Below are positions 12,360 to 24,350 of a stretch of 64,000 bases of DNA, in pieces (position 1 is the stretch's first letter; each line of letters begins with the position of its first letter). The notes beneath the pieces were generated by a model. That model saw only the letters and a list, made by a program, of their open reading frames with translations. It was not told the origin of the DNA and made no database searches. Source of the DNA: Datisca glomerata. Lineage: Eukaryota > Streptophyta > Magnoliopsida > Cucurbitales > Datiscaceae. The stretch lies in the NCBI GenBank assembly GCA_003255025.1, contig QANY01005768.1, positions 1,066,805 through 1,130,804 of the forward strand. The letters are read 5' to 3'. A program made the translations under genes and the position numbers.

Positions 12360-12860
12360 ATATTATCGATGCAACCTTTTATTCTTCTTTTTTGTTTCTT
12401 CTTCTTTTTTGTTTCTTCTTCTTTTTTGTTTCTTCTTCTTCTTCTTCTTCTTATTATTATTCTTCTTCTTCTTCTTCTTCTTCTTCTTCTTCTGCTTTTA
12501 TTTTTTCTTCTTTTACTGCTTCTTCTTCTACTGCTACTTTTTATTCTTTTTCTTTTTTCTCTTCCATTTCTTTTTCTATTTCTCTTTTCCTTTCTGTTTT
12601 TTCTTTATCTTCCTTCTTTTCACATTTATCCTCCTTATTACCTTCCTTCTCTTCTTCCTTTTCTTCTTTTTCTTTTTCTTCTTCTTCCTTCCATTCCTTC
12701 TCTTCTTCTTCTTCTTCTTCATTATCTACCATCTCATCTTCTTCTTCCTTCTGTTCCTTCTCTTCTTATTCTTCCTTTTGTTCTCTCTTCTTCTTCTTCC
12801 TTCTCTACCATATCTTATTCTTTTTCATCATTCTCTCATTCTTCATTTTTTTCACTTCCT
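12360..12860. repeat. CTT/GAA-rich low-complexity tract
   Basis: About 500 bp made largely of CTT and TTC triplets. On minus it encodes the Glu/Lys-rich linker of the DUF1985-ULP1 gene, for example the E-rich run at 12732-12541. The plus-strand open frames through it are Ser/Phe/Leu-rich shadows. Confidence 0.85.
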
Positions 12861-13269
12861 TCTCAATCTCCTTATCCTCCTCGTCACTAGCCATCATCAT
12901 GGCAGATCAATGATAGAATGAGTAATCATTTGGCCTCGATGTTACCAGATGATCCATCAAAAATTTAATTTGAAAAATTGTAAAGGAAAAGTCTGATTGC
13001 ATGGATAAAATATTCTTATCCATTGAAGTGATCTTTTGGTCCATTTCAATCAGACATTTCGTCACCCAATCTTCATGTCCACTAAGCTTCTTGGACACAA
13101 CCCTCTTCTCTTATGTATTTTCAATGGCATCATTGGACCTTTCCCTCTTCTTCTTCTTCTTATTTTCAATGACCTCATCCTCCTCACTAGCCTCATCTTC
13201 TACTGGAAAGGGTGATGGAGGAGGCGTCGACTAAAAAAATATGTAATATTAAGTAGAAAAAATAGAAAA

Positions 13270-13386
13270 ATATGACTACACGATTGTTACACGGACCTCG
13301 TGTAGTCATCGTGTAGACTATGCGATGGTTACACAGACCTCCTTCAGTCATCGTGTATACTACACGATGACTACACGAGATCCGTA
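13270..13386. repeat. Palindromic repeat cluster 6 in the MULE
   Basis: Units such as CTACACGATTGTTACACGG and TCATCGTGTAGACTA lie within the intron between the 13424 donor (GTACGT) and the acceptor near 13234 of the minus-strand gene. Confidence 0.85.
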
Positions 13387-14599
13387 TTTAAGAAGAAGAA
13401 CAATTAAAAATGATTTTGAACGTACCTTCTCTCCAACTACTGATCTCCAAAAGCTTTTTTCTATTTTCTCCTTAGTAGGGACCAAAGAAAGAATTTTCAA
13501 TTGAAAATCCAAGAAATATAAATCAATATATGTGAAAGTAATATAAATTAACTTGTCAACATAATTCGCCAACATACATTCTCCTTCGAAAAAATTTCTT
13601 TTTGACTATTCTCAACCAGTACTATCATGATCAGACACCACTTGAGAACCCTTAGACACCTTAGTTGAAACCTGGTTACCATATAAACTACCCACCAAGG
13701 GAATAGTTTCAAATACGCATGTCTATTTAAACAAAAGAGAGCAATTCAGGATTCAACACATAAATAATTCAATACATCACTACATAGAATTAAATAAATT
13801 GTACCTGGAAGGCAAATAAACATCCATTGAGTGAATACCTATGAACAGTAGCGGGGGATTTCTGTGTTTTTATTTTTATTTTTTATCTTTAAGATCACCA
13901 AAAACAGACTTTGTATTATTTACCGCTAATAATGATTTCATTATTTTGGCAAACGAGAGGTCTCCTTATGGATATTGGTTGAACGCTTCAAGGTCGTCAA
14001 CAAAAACCAACCATCTCTTCTCAATTAGGGTACGGTTCTCCTTCCCCAACATAAAAATGCTCTAGCAAATAAATCAGAGTCATCTTGATGCATCAGAATT
14101 TGACTTATATTCAAAGCTCTTGAAATTATCCTCCAACTCAGCCATGGTTATTGATTGGGCTTTGGGAAAGTACTTATCAAAGAGTCTGTTGGGGCCACGG
14201 GTCTTCTTCTCATCCCTACCTTCACCGAACTTTAGTCTAGTAATCAAAGAGAACTTCATCTTGGAGAAGCATAGTGGCTCCTCATTGATAAGAAAATGGA
14301 TCACCTCTTCAGATGGAGTATCATCCACATATTCGACCTCCCCGGCCAGCACCTGGTGGCAAATAGTTGCTAAAAACTTCAGGTATGGGAGATCAAGGAT
14401 ATGGCCAAAGCATGTCTCTCTAAATAGGGAGAGTTGAGTAGCCGTCAGCTTGATCTTGATAACCTCTATGTAGTGGGTATTGCACTTTGCATTGACCCTT
14501 ACTTTTGGAATTGTGTTAACATCGTGGACGTATCTTAGTTGCATCTTTGATGAAGCCATAACCTGTAGTATATTCAAGGAAAACATAAGATAAAAAAAT

Positions 14600-14792
14600 G
14601 TGCACGATGCTCGTGTAGTCATCGTGAAGACTACACGAGGTGTACACAATGTTTGTGTAGTCATCTTGTTGACTGTACGAGGTGTACATGATCCTAGTAT
14701 ATTCTTATACGACCCCCATGTAGTCCTCATGTAGCCTACACGAGGCTTGTTCAACCCTCGTGTAATCCTCGTGTAGCCTACATGAGACCCAG
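14600..14792. repeat. Palindromic repeat cluster 7 in the MULE
   Basis: Copies of GTGTAGTCATCGTGAAGAC and CTACACGAGG lie within the 5' untranslated intron (about 14842-14563) just upstream of the DUF1985 start codon on minus. Confidence 0.85.
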
Positions 14793-15046
14793 AAAAAACA
14801 TCTCAGAATCCAAAACAAAAACTCAGAAACCCGAAAACTTACCTCGTTGTTTTTTCTTGTTGTGAGTGATGAAGACTCTTTCAAATTTACAGAGAGAGGG
14901 ATGCTTGCTGTGACTTCAAGAGAGAGAGAGAGTAATAGTAAGACGAATGTGTGGGGTTTCATGTAATCATCGTTTTTTCAAGCTGTCGTTTAGAGTCCAT
15001 GAAAGGGGTTTTTGGTAACTTCATAAGCTAATTTTGAATTGAAAGT

Positions 15047-15121
15047 GAGGCAGGGTCAGGGTAAGCAAAAATTAGTGTTAGAATTCATTTATGTAAAATG
15101 GTTAGTGTAGGGGTCTACTTT
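15047..15121 (-). repeat. Right terminal inverted repeat of the MULE
   Basis: On minus it reads ACTAAAGTAGACCCCTACAC, the counterpart of 6567-6640. The match fades internally after about 75 bp. Confidence 0.8.
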
Positions 15122-15857
15122 AGTAAAAAACCTGCGAAAAATCGAAGGGGGGGTGATTCACATTCGTGAAAAATCGAGGGGGAGGGGGGGTGATTGTATA
15201 GGTGAAGACGGTTTCTTCTTCACAGAGGGCTTCTTCTTCTTCTTCGTAGAGGGGTTGTTCGCAAAGGTTCAGAGGGCTTCTTTTTCTCTGGTTCATTCGC
15301 AGAGGGCTTCCATCGCAGAGATAAGGTTTCATAGCTGGGTTCGTAGTCTGGGTTTCTCACCGGGGTTCTTTAAGGCTCAAAGGTTATTTTCTTTGCTTTT
15401 TACTTGTTTTGTATATTGAACTCTATGGTGAATGTTTTCTTTAATATATTGGATTTTGCTTTATACTTGACTCTATTTTCTTCACTTATCATGTATAGTG
15501 GACTGTGCTTGGAGAATTGTTTTGTGCTTTTGAAACCTTTGTATGTTTGTGCTTTTGACCATTTCACAGCCCTAGAATTTTATATGATTGTGGAATTGTT
15601 TTTGTTAGTGGTAAATATAATATTCTAAACTCACTATTAGAGATGGGGACCATTTTGTTTCTTATAGTGGAATTTTTATTGTTGTCTTTATTCTATATAA
15701 TGTGGGGACCATTTTGTTATTATATTGTTTGACAGCGTAAAATTAACTTAACATTATTTATGTGAAGTTAACTTAATGCTAGAGGTGTTATTCTATTGTC
15801 TGAGGGTGATATAATAATTTTTTCTTATCTAACCAATTTTGTTATACACACTCAGAA

Positions 15858-16286
15858 ATGTCTGGGGTGAGAGTAAAGTTACATCATAGTGACAATTTGG
15901 TGAAGGATCTCATTTCTTCTTATCTTGGAGATGACGTTAAAGTTTTTGAACCAATTGACATAGATTTGTTATCCGTAGTACGTTTTCGTGGAGAAGTTAC
16001 AACATTAGGGTATGATAGTTGGATATGCATATGGTACATGTTTGAGGGGGAGGGTGATAGTTTAAGGCCATTGAATTATGATAGTGACATACATATCATA
16101 TTAGCCAGGCTAGGAGATTGATTTATCTATGATTTTGGAGTTGTATGTAGAGCATGAGACTGTTGAGAACGTTGAGCATGATGTGTGTGTTGAGAATGTT
16201 AAGCATGATGTGTGTGTTGAGAATATGCTGCATGAGGTGTGTGTTGAAAATGTGCTGCATGAGGTGTGCGTTGAGAATGTTGTGTA
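15858..16286 (+). pseudogene. N-terminal fragment of a second MULE transposase (PB1-like domain plus 9-residue repeats)
   Basis: An ATG opens 87 codons beginning MSGVRVKLHHSDNL, with FEPIDIDLLSVVRF and a late GDSLRPLNYDSDI block. This is the pattern of the PB1-like N-terminal domain found on plant MuDR-type transposases. The frame stops at 16119. One base shifted, it continues with four copies of a 9-residue unit, H-(D/E)-V-C-V-E-N-x-x (27-bp repeat, about 16170-16286), then TAA. No catalytic core follows. The upstream 15.2-15.8 kb is CTT-rich and then AT-rich, and may be this element's 5' leader. Confidence 0.6.
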
Positions 16287-17759
16287 AACCATAATTGGCC
16301 ATGGATATATAATATATGATTATGATATTTGTTGTGGTTTTGATTATGAAATACTCAAATCCTATTGGTCTATTTTAATTGAGGGAAGGTACTTATGCAA
16401 CCATGCAACCTTTGATGGAAAGGTGCAATTAAAAGTCTAAAATAAAATAAAAAGATTTGGTCATTCTTCTTCCCATTATAAAATACAAAAAAACCATCAA
16501 TTAAAGTATTGGAAAGGTATAGAAGGAGAAAGTCATTTTCCTATCAATTTGTTCAAGCATCAATTAAAGAGTTCGCAATGGGTCAATGTACATTTTCTCT
16601 ATCTACTTATGTGAAAATCATAAAGTTTTAAATATTTGAGGATTATGGTTTGTTTAATGGAATAACAATTTAATCATTTGCTTATATGTGGTTTTAAAGC
16701 AATGATGAAGAACTTATGATTTTCCATTAAAATGATGGTTTCTAGATGTTTTATTGTATTATGATATTGTTTCCGCTGCTTTCTCTTCGGCACAATGGAT
16801 CAAGTTATTCATGATTGTGTAATTACGTATATGCCCATCATGTGGTAATGCAATTTTACATCCTACCTAGTGTATTGATGTCATTAATTAATATATTAAT
16901 GTCACTATAGAATAAGTTATAAGCATGTCTGTGTTAATGCGTTTTGCATGATTGATTTCTAATCGAAGTGCATTCTGGCTTTCTTAGTACGAGCCTTATT
17001 GTAATATGAAATTGTATTTTGGATTCTTTCAAAATTGCGGGTAAATCCATATTAATATCACTAATTTTGTTTTTTTATGAAGTCCTAAATCCCTTACACT
17101 ATGCAATTCGATTCTACAGCCACTGTCAATATACTTGTATTATATAATGAATATATTTGATAAAATTTAGTTTCATGCATTTACTGAGACTAGTTAATAT
17201 ACTTCAAGTCCATATTAAGTTAGTTTGTTAGTCAGCAAAGTGGCCAAACTATAAAGTTTGATGGATTAGATTTATGTAAATACTTTTGATTGCCTACGGA
17301 TTATTAATGCACATTAATGGAAAATGACATGATAGTATATTAGAGTGTTTTATCAAGATCATATTAAAAGTTCATTTTTCATGGATATTTAGAATTGCCC
17401 AAAGATAGATTAATTATTTCAGTGGAGAATGGACATTATTGTGATTATTAGTATATTCTATCAGATTTATTTTGTATATCTAAAGATAACATATATGTCT
17501 ACTGAGAGTTTACATAGTTATCAAATTATGTATAATTATACTTGCATCATTATTGTTTATTAATGGTATGTCGTAGTATCACTCAAAGGAGATATTAGAT
17601 GTACGTATATTGTGTTGAACCTGAATTTGATTATGCGTTAAATTTTACTATTTAAAGCATTAAAGTTAGAATGTTTTATGAAACTTTGTAGTTCCTACTC
17701 CTGTTTCTCTTCATTCGCTTGCTTCATCTGTTCCTATGTTTAAAGGCTTAAATTTTTCA
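16287..17759. other. AT-rich stretch, possible copia 5' LTR remnant
   Basis: No coding region. Because it directly precedes a copia gag, part of it (for example 16380-16900) may be a decayed 5' LTR and leader. I found no matching copy downstream of the polyprotein and no clear primer-binding site, so the call is tentative. Confidence 0.3.
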
Positions 17760-20700
17760 GACTCGTGTGAGCTAAGTCCAATTTCACCTAGATGTTTTGG
17801 AGCTTGACTTAGCACTTCAAGTTGAAAAAATCGTTGCTATTATTGAAGAAAGCAGTGCTGATAAAAAATATTTCCATAAAGCTTGGGAAAGGTCGAACAA
17901 ATTAAGCTTAATGTTCATGCGAATGACTGTAGCAAACAATATAAAGTCTACTCTTCCCAAAGCTGGCAGTGCCAAGGAATTTATGAAATTTGTGGAAGAG
18001 CGTTCCCAAATCGCCGATTAATGGCTAGCTTGACCACCATGACATTTGATGGTTCTCGCAGTATGCATGAGCATATTCTTAGAATGACAAATCTAGCAGC
18101 AAAGCTCAAGTCTTTGGGATTGAACGTGGATGAACGTTTCATAGTACAGTTTATTATTAATTCTTTACCTCCTGCTCAGCATGGGTCATTTTAAATGAAT
18201 TACCACACTATTAAGAACATCTGCCAATGAATTGGCCAATATGTTAGTTCAGAGGAACAAGGACTCAAGAACCAAGGAATTCATTCTGTTCATCTCGTAA
18301 ATGATCAAGCAGCTGGAAGGGATGTTGGGAGGAATCCTGGAAAGGGCTTGAAGAAAAAACTTCACAAGCTGAAAAAAGCATCTAAAGATGTTCAAATCCA
18401 TAAAAATGAACAAAAGAATGATAAGTGTCATTGCTGCAAGAAACCTGGGCATTATCAGAAAGATTGCTTAAAGCGTAAATCTTGGTTCAAGAAGAAATGC
18501 AAGCCTTGTGCTTTTATATGTTTCAAATCAAACTTAACTGAAGTTCCTTATAGTACTTGGTGGATTGACTCTGCTTCTACTGCTCATATTTCTAAAACAA
18601 TGCATGGATTCCTTACGATCCAAACCATAAATCCAAATGAGAACTTCGTTTACATGGGAAGCCGACTTAACGTTCCCATTGAAGCCATTGGGACTTACCG
18701 TTTGATTTTAGACACAAGACCTCATTTAGACTTGTTTGATACTCTCTATGTACCTTCTATATCTCGTAACTTAGTTTCTTTGTCCAAACTTGATACAGCT
18801 GGATTTACCTTTTCATTTGAGAATGGATGTTTTAGTTTATTAAAAAAATAGTCTTATTGGTTCTGGTATGCTACATGATGGTTATTATCGTTTGAAACTT
18901 GATAACCTTTTTTCCAAAACCCTCTTAACCCCGCATCATAATGTTGGTACTAAATGAAGTTTAGTTGATGAACATTCAGTTTTCTTGTGGCATAAACGTT
19001 TAGGTCATATCTCTACAAAATATTAGAGAGATTAATGAAGAATGAAATTCTTCCAAACTTAGATTTAACAGATCGAAGTGTGTGTGGATTGTATTAAGGA
19101 AAACAAACAAAGCACACAAAGAAATGAGCCACAAGAAGTACACAGCTCCATCTTTTGGTGGAGAAAAATATTTCATCACCTTTATCGATGGTTTTTCACG
19201 TTATGGTTATATCTATCTGTTGCATGACAAATCTTAAGCAATAAATACTTTTAAATTATTTATAAATGAGGTTGAAAGGCAACTAGATAGAAAAGTGAAA
19301 ATCGTAAGATCTGATAGAGGTGGTGAATATTATAGAATGTATGATGAATCAGGACAACATCCTGGTCCATTTACAAAATTCCTTGAACAACGTGGCATAT
19401 GTGCTCAATATACTATGTCAGGTACACCACAACAAAATGATGTAGTAGAAAGGCGTAATTGTACTTTAATGGATATGGTTAGGAGTATACTCAGTAACTC
19501 ATCTTTAGCTATGTTTTATGGATGAATGCTTTAAAGACTGCAATGTATTTGTTAAATAAGGTTCCTAGTATAGCAGTTCCAAAGACACCTTTTGAGCTAT
19601 AGATTGGAAGGAAACCCAGTTTAAAGCACATACATGTATGGGGTTGCCTAACAGAAGTGAGAATCTATTATCCGCATGAAAAGAAATTAGATTTTAGGAT
19701 GACCGGTGGATATTTAATTGGTTATCCTAAAAAGTCAAAAGGGTATAGATTTATTGTCCCACTCATAGTCCAAGAATTGTTGAATCTGGAAATACTAGAT
19801 TCATTGAAAATGGTGAAACTAGTGGAAGTAAAGAACCACGTAAAGTGGTTATCCAAGAAATTGAGACGCAAGTCCCTTCTCCTGTAGATGAGCCACAAAA
19901 GATGACATTAAGAAGGTCCAATGAGAAAGAAGATATGCTATTCTAATGATTATGTGTTTTATTTACAAGAATCAGAAATTGACGTAGGAATTGATGATGA
20001 TCCAGTTTCATTTTCACAAGTCATAGAAAATGATGATTCTACTAAATGGCTTGAAGCCATGAAAGATGAGTTAAATCTATGGAGCAAAATAATGTCTGGG
20101 ATCTTATTGAGTTGCCTAAAGGTTGTAAGCAAGTTGGATGTAAATGGGTCTTTAAGACCAAACGTGACTTTAAGGGCAACATTGAACGCCATAAAGCTAG
20201 ACTACTTGCCAAAGGTTTTACTCAAAAGGATGGCATTGTTTATAAAGAAACATTTTCACCAGTCTCTAAAAAAGATTCATTTACAATCATTATGGCATTG
20301 GTAACTCATTTTGACTAAGAGTTACGTCAAATAGATGTGAAAATTACATTTCTCAATAAAGATTTAAAAGAAGTCTATATAAGATCAACCTGTAGGCTTC
20401 TTACTTGAAGGAAAAAGACCATATGGTATGTAAAATCAAGAAATCGATATTGGACTTAAGCAAGCTTCTTGACAATGGTATCTCAAGTTCAATAATACCT
20501 TAACTTCTTTTGGATTTAAAGAAAACATTATTGATCAGTTTATATATCTTAAAATTAGTGGGAGCAAAATTATATTTTTAGTTTTGTATGTTGATGATAT
20601 TTTGCTTGCTAGTAATGATCTCAATATGTTGCATGAGACCAAGAAAATTTTCTCTAATAATTTTGAAATAAAAGATATGGGGGGAGGCAACTTATGTGAT

Positions 20701-21560
20701 ATGGATAGAAATATTCTGAGATAGATCACAAGAAATGCTAGAGTTGTCTCAGAAATCGTATATCAATTTTTTTTAGAGAGATTTAAAATGGAAAAATACT
20801 TAGGAGGAGTTGTTCCAATTCAAAAGGGTGATAAGTTTTGCCTTATGCAATGTCTAAAGAATGAATTGGAATGGAAACATATGGAAAGAATTATTTATGC
20901 TTCTATTGTTGGGAGCTTAATATATGCCCATACCTGCACCAGACTGGACATTAGTTTTGCCGTTGGAATGTTGGGCAGATATCAAAACAATCCAGGATTA
21001 GATAACTGGAAAGCTACAAAGAAAGTACTAAGATACGTACAAGGAACAAAAGAGTATGTGTCACTTATAAGAGGTCTAATCATTTAGACGTGGTTCAATA
21101 TTTAGATTCAGATTTTGCTGGATGTCTCGACGGTAGAAAATCTACTTTTAGCTATGTATTTCTTTTAGCTGGAGGGGCACTTTCATGGAAAAGTGTGAAA
21201 CAGTCTGTCATTGTTGCATCCACCATGGAAGCTAAATTTGTGACATGTTTTGAGGCCACAATTCATGGTTTATGGTTGCGAATTAAGACTTGGGGTTGTT
21301 GACAGTATTGCCATGCCACTGAAACTTTATTGTGATAATTTTGTGGCAACCTTATTTTTGAAAAACAACAAGTATTCTAAAGGTGCTAAACACATGGAAT
21401 TAAAATACTTTGCTGTGAAAGAAGAAGTTCAGAAATAAAGAGTGTCAATTGAGCATATAAGCACCGAACTTATGATTGCAGATCCATTAACTAAAAGGCT
21501 AGCATAGAAGATATTTAATGAACATGTTGAGAGAATGGGTCTTGGATGTAATCATTGATA
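17760..21560 (+). pseudogene. Decayed Ty1/copia polyprotein
   Basis: Domains follow copia order with frequent stops and shifts. They are a UBN2-type gag (17797-18345), a CCHC knuckle CHCCKKPGHYQKDC (about 18429-18470), the protease site WWIDSAS (about 18560), and the gag-pre-integrase block FLWHKRLGHIS (about 18985). Integrase shows VRSDRGGEYY (about 19305) and GTPQQNDVVERRN (about 19425). Reverse transcriptase shows KWVFKTKRDFKGNIERHKAR (about 20139) and the active-site YVDDILLAS (about 20586-20612). RNase H runs 20920-21300 with YLDSDFAGCLDGRKSTF. The final coding block ends near 21550. LTRs were not identified. Confidence 0.85.
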
Positions 21561-21789
21561 TTTTCTACAAGATATGCATTATGGATTATTATTTGACACT
21601 CTGAACTCAATGTTTGTGTTTCTGGTATTTTTCTATTTATCTATTTTGCATACATTGGTGGATAGATTAATGTTAACATGAATGATGGTTTATTGGACCA
21701 TTTTATACTTCCTGTTTATAGGCCATGTTAGACAAAAGATAGTATTGTGGTACATGGAATGGAAGGGACCATGGTGAATGCAACTCATC

Positions 21790-22258
21790 GAGTGTACTCA
21801 AATATAGATAGCTAGCATCATCTATCAGATAAGAAAGTAATTATCACTACATTTTTCACCTTGCGTTTACATACCTAAGTGATAAAATCCTTAATCATTT
21901 TTCTATTGCCAAACCTTCTCTATCTTATATGTCCATACAATAAAGTACAACTCCAAATGCTACATTAAATATCATAATTTATAACTATTCTAAATATAAT
22001 CAACTAGTCAATAACCATCTTCTTTTGGAAGTACTCTATTCTTTTATGAGCGTCTAGCGATAAATCGAGTTCTCTCTAGTGGAACTTGATAAAATTAATA
22101 GTGAGTATTTCATAATTTGAACTATTAGATGACAAAACGACTCCTCATATACACTCAAATATAAACATCTAACATCACTTATCAGATAAGAAAGCAATAA
22201 TCTATGCATTTTCACCCTACATTTACATACCTAAGCGATAAAATCCATACATCCTTAG
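21790..22258. repeat. Two related segments, offset about 355 bp
   Basis: A block of about 105 bp near 21795-21900 (containing TATCAGATAAGAAAGTAAT and TTTACATACCTAAGTGATAA) recurs diverged near 22150-22255. It sits between the copia tail and the LINE. It may mark an unrecognised element or an old tandem duplication. Confidence 0.6.
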
Positions 22259-22329
22259 GAGACACGGTTGTCCAACTTGGGTAGAAGTATATTGATTTCA
22301 ACGATAAATGTAGCATGTGTTAATTCTTT

Positions 22330-24350
22330 TAACACATATGTGCTCAAGGTCCCTCAGCCATGCTCACTCACTTCGCGGTACATGGTTCCCTCTCCTGCCC
22401 AAGAATCTCACGTCGCAGTCCGATTATGTCTCACCTTTTCTTCGCCGATGACCTTCTGTTTTGGACCGCCAATGAGGAGAATTGCAGACTACTCAAAGCA
22501 ATTTTGGCTATCTACAAAAGAGCCTCGGGTGAAGCTATTAACTATGAAAAGTCAGCTCTCTCCTTCAGTCCGAATACACCGAATCAGGTTAAAGACGGTT
22601 AAAGGGAGTTCCCAACATCGATGCCTCTCCTTGCCACGAAACATACATTGGTCTCCCGTCCTTCTCGGGAAGCAATGGGGGAGTTTTATTTGAATCTATT
22701 AAATCCCGCACTTTTCAACTGGAGGTAAGGAGCTTCTTATCAAAGCCGTAGCCCAAAAAATTCCTATTTATGCCATGTCGGCCGGCGTTCAAACTCCCGA
22801 TTTCCTTTAGCAAAGAACAAAATTCCATTGTTGCAAAATTTTGGTGGGGGCAATCCGTTCAGGGAGGTAAAATTCACTGGCCATCTTAGAAAAAGCTTTG
22901 TCAATCCAATGCTCAAGGAGGATTGGGTTTTCGATCTTTAGTGGATTTTAACCAAGCAGCTAAGCAAGGGTGGAGAATAATTAAAAATCCGGACTCCATG
23001 ATTGCCAAAGTCCTCAAGGATAAATATTTTATTTCTTCCTACTTTCTGGACTCTTCACTAAAACCAGCTTGCGCTTACATTTGGAGATCCACTTTATGGG
23101 GGAGAGACCTTCTCAAAAAGGCATCAGATGGCGGGTGGGTGATGGCTCTTCAATCAATGCGTCGAATGCGGCATGGCTCCCCAGAAATTTCTCATTCACT
23201 CCTTACTACTGTAATTCCCAATACTTAGAGGCGAAAGTAAGAGACTTAATTATTCACAACTGCTGGGATTGAAATAAATTACATATGGCTTTTTCAATTG
23301 CAGATGTGAATGTCATCCAAAATATTCCCTTGGTTCCAAATAGGGGTGAAGATACTATCATTTGGTATTTTGAGAAAAAACCAAACTTACTCAGTTAAGA
23401 GTGGTTATCACCTTGCAACCACTTTAAATCAGAATAATATATCAAAGTTCTGGACACTCAAAGTTCCCCCTAAGGTAAAATATGGCATGTCTCGTGGAAC
23501 ATCCTACCGACAGCGTATAACCTATCTAAGAGGGGACTTGATATTAGTGGTGACTGTCCACTATGTGGGGAAAAGGATACAACAGTGCATGCTCTTATTA
23601 TCTGCCCTTTTGCTGAACCGATGAATGGTTTTTTTTTTTGCAGGTACATAATCTCCATGGATGTCAGACTTAATTGGCTCAAAGCTCCAAAAGCTTGACA
23701 CCCAAGAACTATAAAAATTGGCTATGATAACGTGGAGCATCTGGCAGAATCGGGATGACTTTCTCCATGGTAAGTCCTTCCGTGCACTAGACTTCCTCTT
23801 GGACTGAACTCGCCACCAGTTGGGACCTGCAGGTAGCAGTTCATCCTCCACGAGACCTCCTCCCCATGTGACCCGCTGGACTCCCCCCCAAGCAACTAAA
23901 TTAAAAATGAATGTAGATGCCTCCAGTTATGGCTTGGGAATTATAATAAGGAACTCAGAAGGGAATACAGTGGCAGCTTTAGCTAAAATTCTCCCGGGCC
24001 AATTTTCTCCATTAACCTATGAAGGTTTGATTTATGCAAATCACCTCAATCTCCCTATTGCATCAGTGGAATCCGACTGTGCTCCAGTTGTTAAAGATAT
24101 TAATGATTCGGGTCTCTGCTCAGCGGATTATGGTGCTATCATTAGAAGCATCAAGACCATCCTCAGAACTTTTCCTTCTTGCTCAATCTCTTATATTCCT
24201 GGATCTTGTAACAAAGTAGCTGATAGGCTCTTGAGAATTGCCAGTACTGACTACCCTTATTTGTACTGGATGGGTGTTAACCCTCCCTGTATTGTGGACC
24301 TTATCTTGCTTGAATTTATGTGATTTCTTTATCGTTTGTCTAAAAAAAAG
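22330..24350 (+). pseudogene. 5'-truncated LINE retrotransposon (RT C-terminus, zf-RVT, RNase H)
   Basis: Begins abruptly inside reverse transcriptase. HLFFADDLLF (about 22430-22465) contains the catalytic Asp pair and is followed by YKRASGEAINYEKSALSFSP. Downstream are GGLGFRSLVDFNQAAKQGW (about 22918-22975), a zf-RVT region with VKSGYHL and CPLCGEKDTTVHALIICPFA (about 23555-23615), and an RNase H domain (about 23908-24320) starting MNVDASSYGLGIIIRNSEG. Stop TGA is at 24321, and an A-rich tail near 24340-24355 fits a LINE 3' end. There is no endonuclease or gag-like ORF1, and several frameshifts make it inactive. It lies immediately beyond the partial OXA1 copy. Confidence 0.85.

Larger units (their letters stand above)
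10714..14920 (-). pseudogene. Decayed DUF1985 - acidic linker - ULP1-like cysteine protease gene of the MULE
   Basis: Read on minus. A 5' untranslated exon ends at about 14843 (donor GTAAGT). An ATG at 14559 opens a DUF1985 region running to about 13805, with blocks KFLATICHQVL and SLNGCLFAFQ. An exon near 13424 and a long Glu/Lys-rich exon (about 13234-12077) follow, then short exons 11915-11825 and 11743-11654. The protease part has His in NHSHWIAVELDL (about 11175), with the usual catalytic Asp position reading Asn in IYNSM. The Cys is in FDCGVFTLKFVEALAYG (exon 10860-10714, stop TAA). ULP1-like proteases normally remove SUMO from proteins. Breaks seen are a TGA at 13971-13969 within DUF1985, a frameshift near 11255, and a junction from 10949 to 10860 that is one base out of frame. 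All introns checked have GT-AG borders. Confidence 0.75.
6567..15121. mobile_element. Mutator-like element (KAONASHI-type MULE) with transposase and ULP1-like cargo
   Basis: Matching inverted termini lie at 6567-6640 and 15047-15121. Between them are a plus-strand MuDR-type transposase (about 7550-10126) and a convergent minus-strand DUF1985-ULP1 gene (about 14920-10714). MULEs that carry ULP-like protease genes are known in plants as KAONASHI elements, and this gene pair fits that class. Both genes are broken by stops and frameshifts, so the element is not autonomous now. A possible 9-bp target duplication is seen only in degenerate form (GAAAAACTG on the left, GAAAAATCG on the right, 7 of 9 matching), so the exact ends are uncertain by about 10 bp. 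Seven clusters of TACACGA-type palindromic repeats lie between exons and genes. Confidence 0.8.

Noticed and set aside
12155..12921. Long plus-strand open frames of 170-252 codons
   Set aside because: They are Ser/Phe/Leu-rich read-throughs of a CTT-repeat tract. The minus strand reads as the Glu/Lys linker of the DUF1985-ULP1 gene and its flanks carry real splice sites.
16380..16900. Firm call of a 5' LTR for the copia at 17.8 kb
   Set aside because: I found no second copy downstream and no clear primer site, so only a tentative remark was kept.
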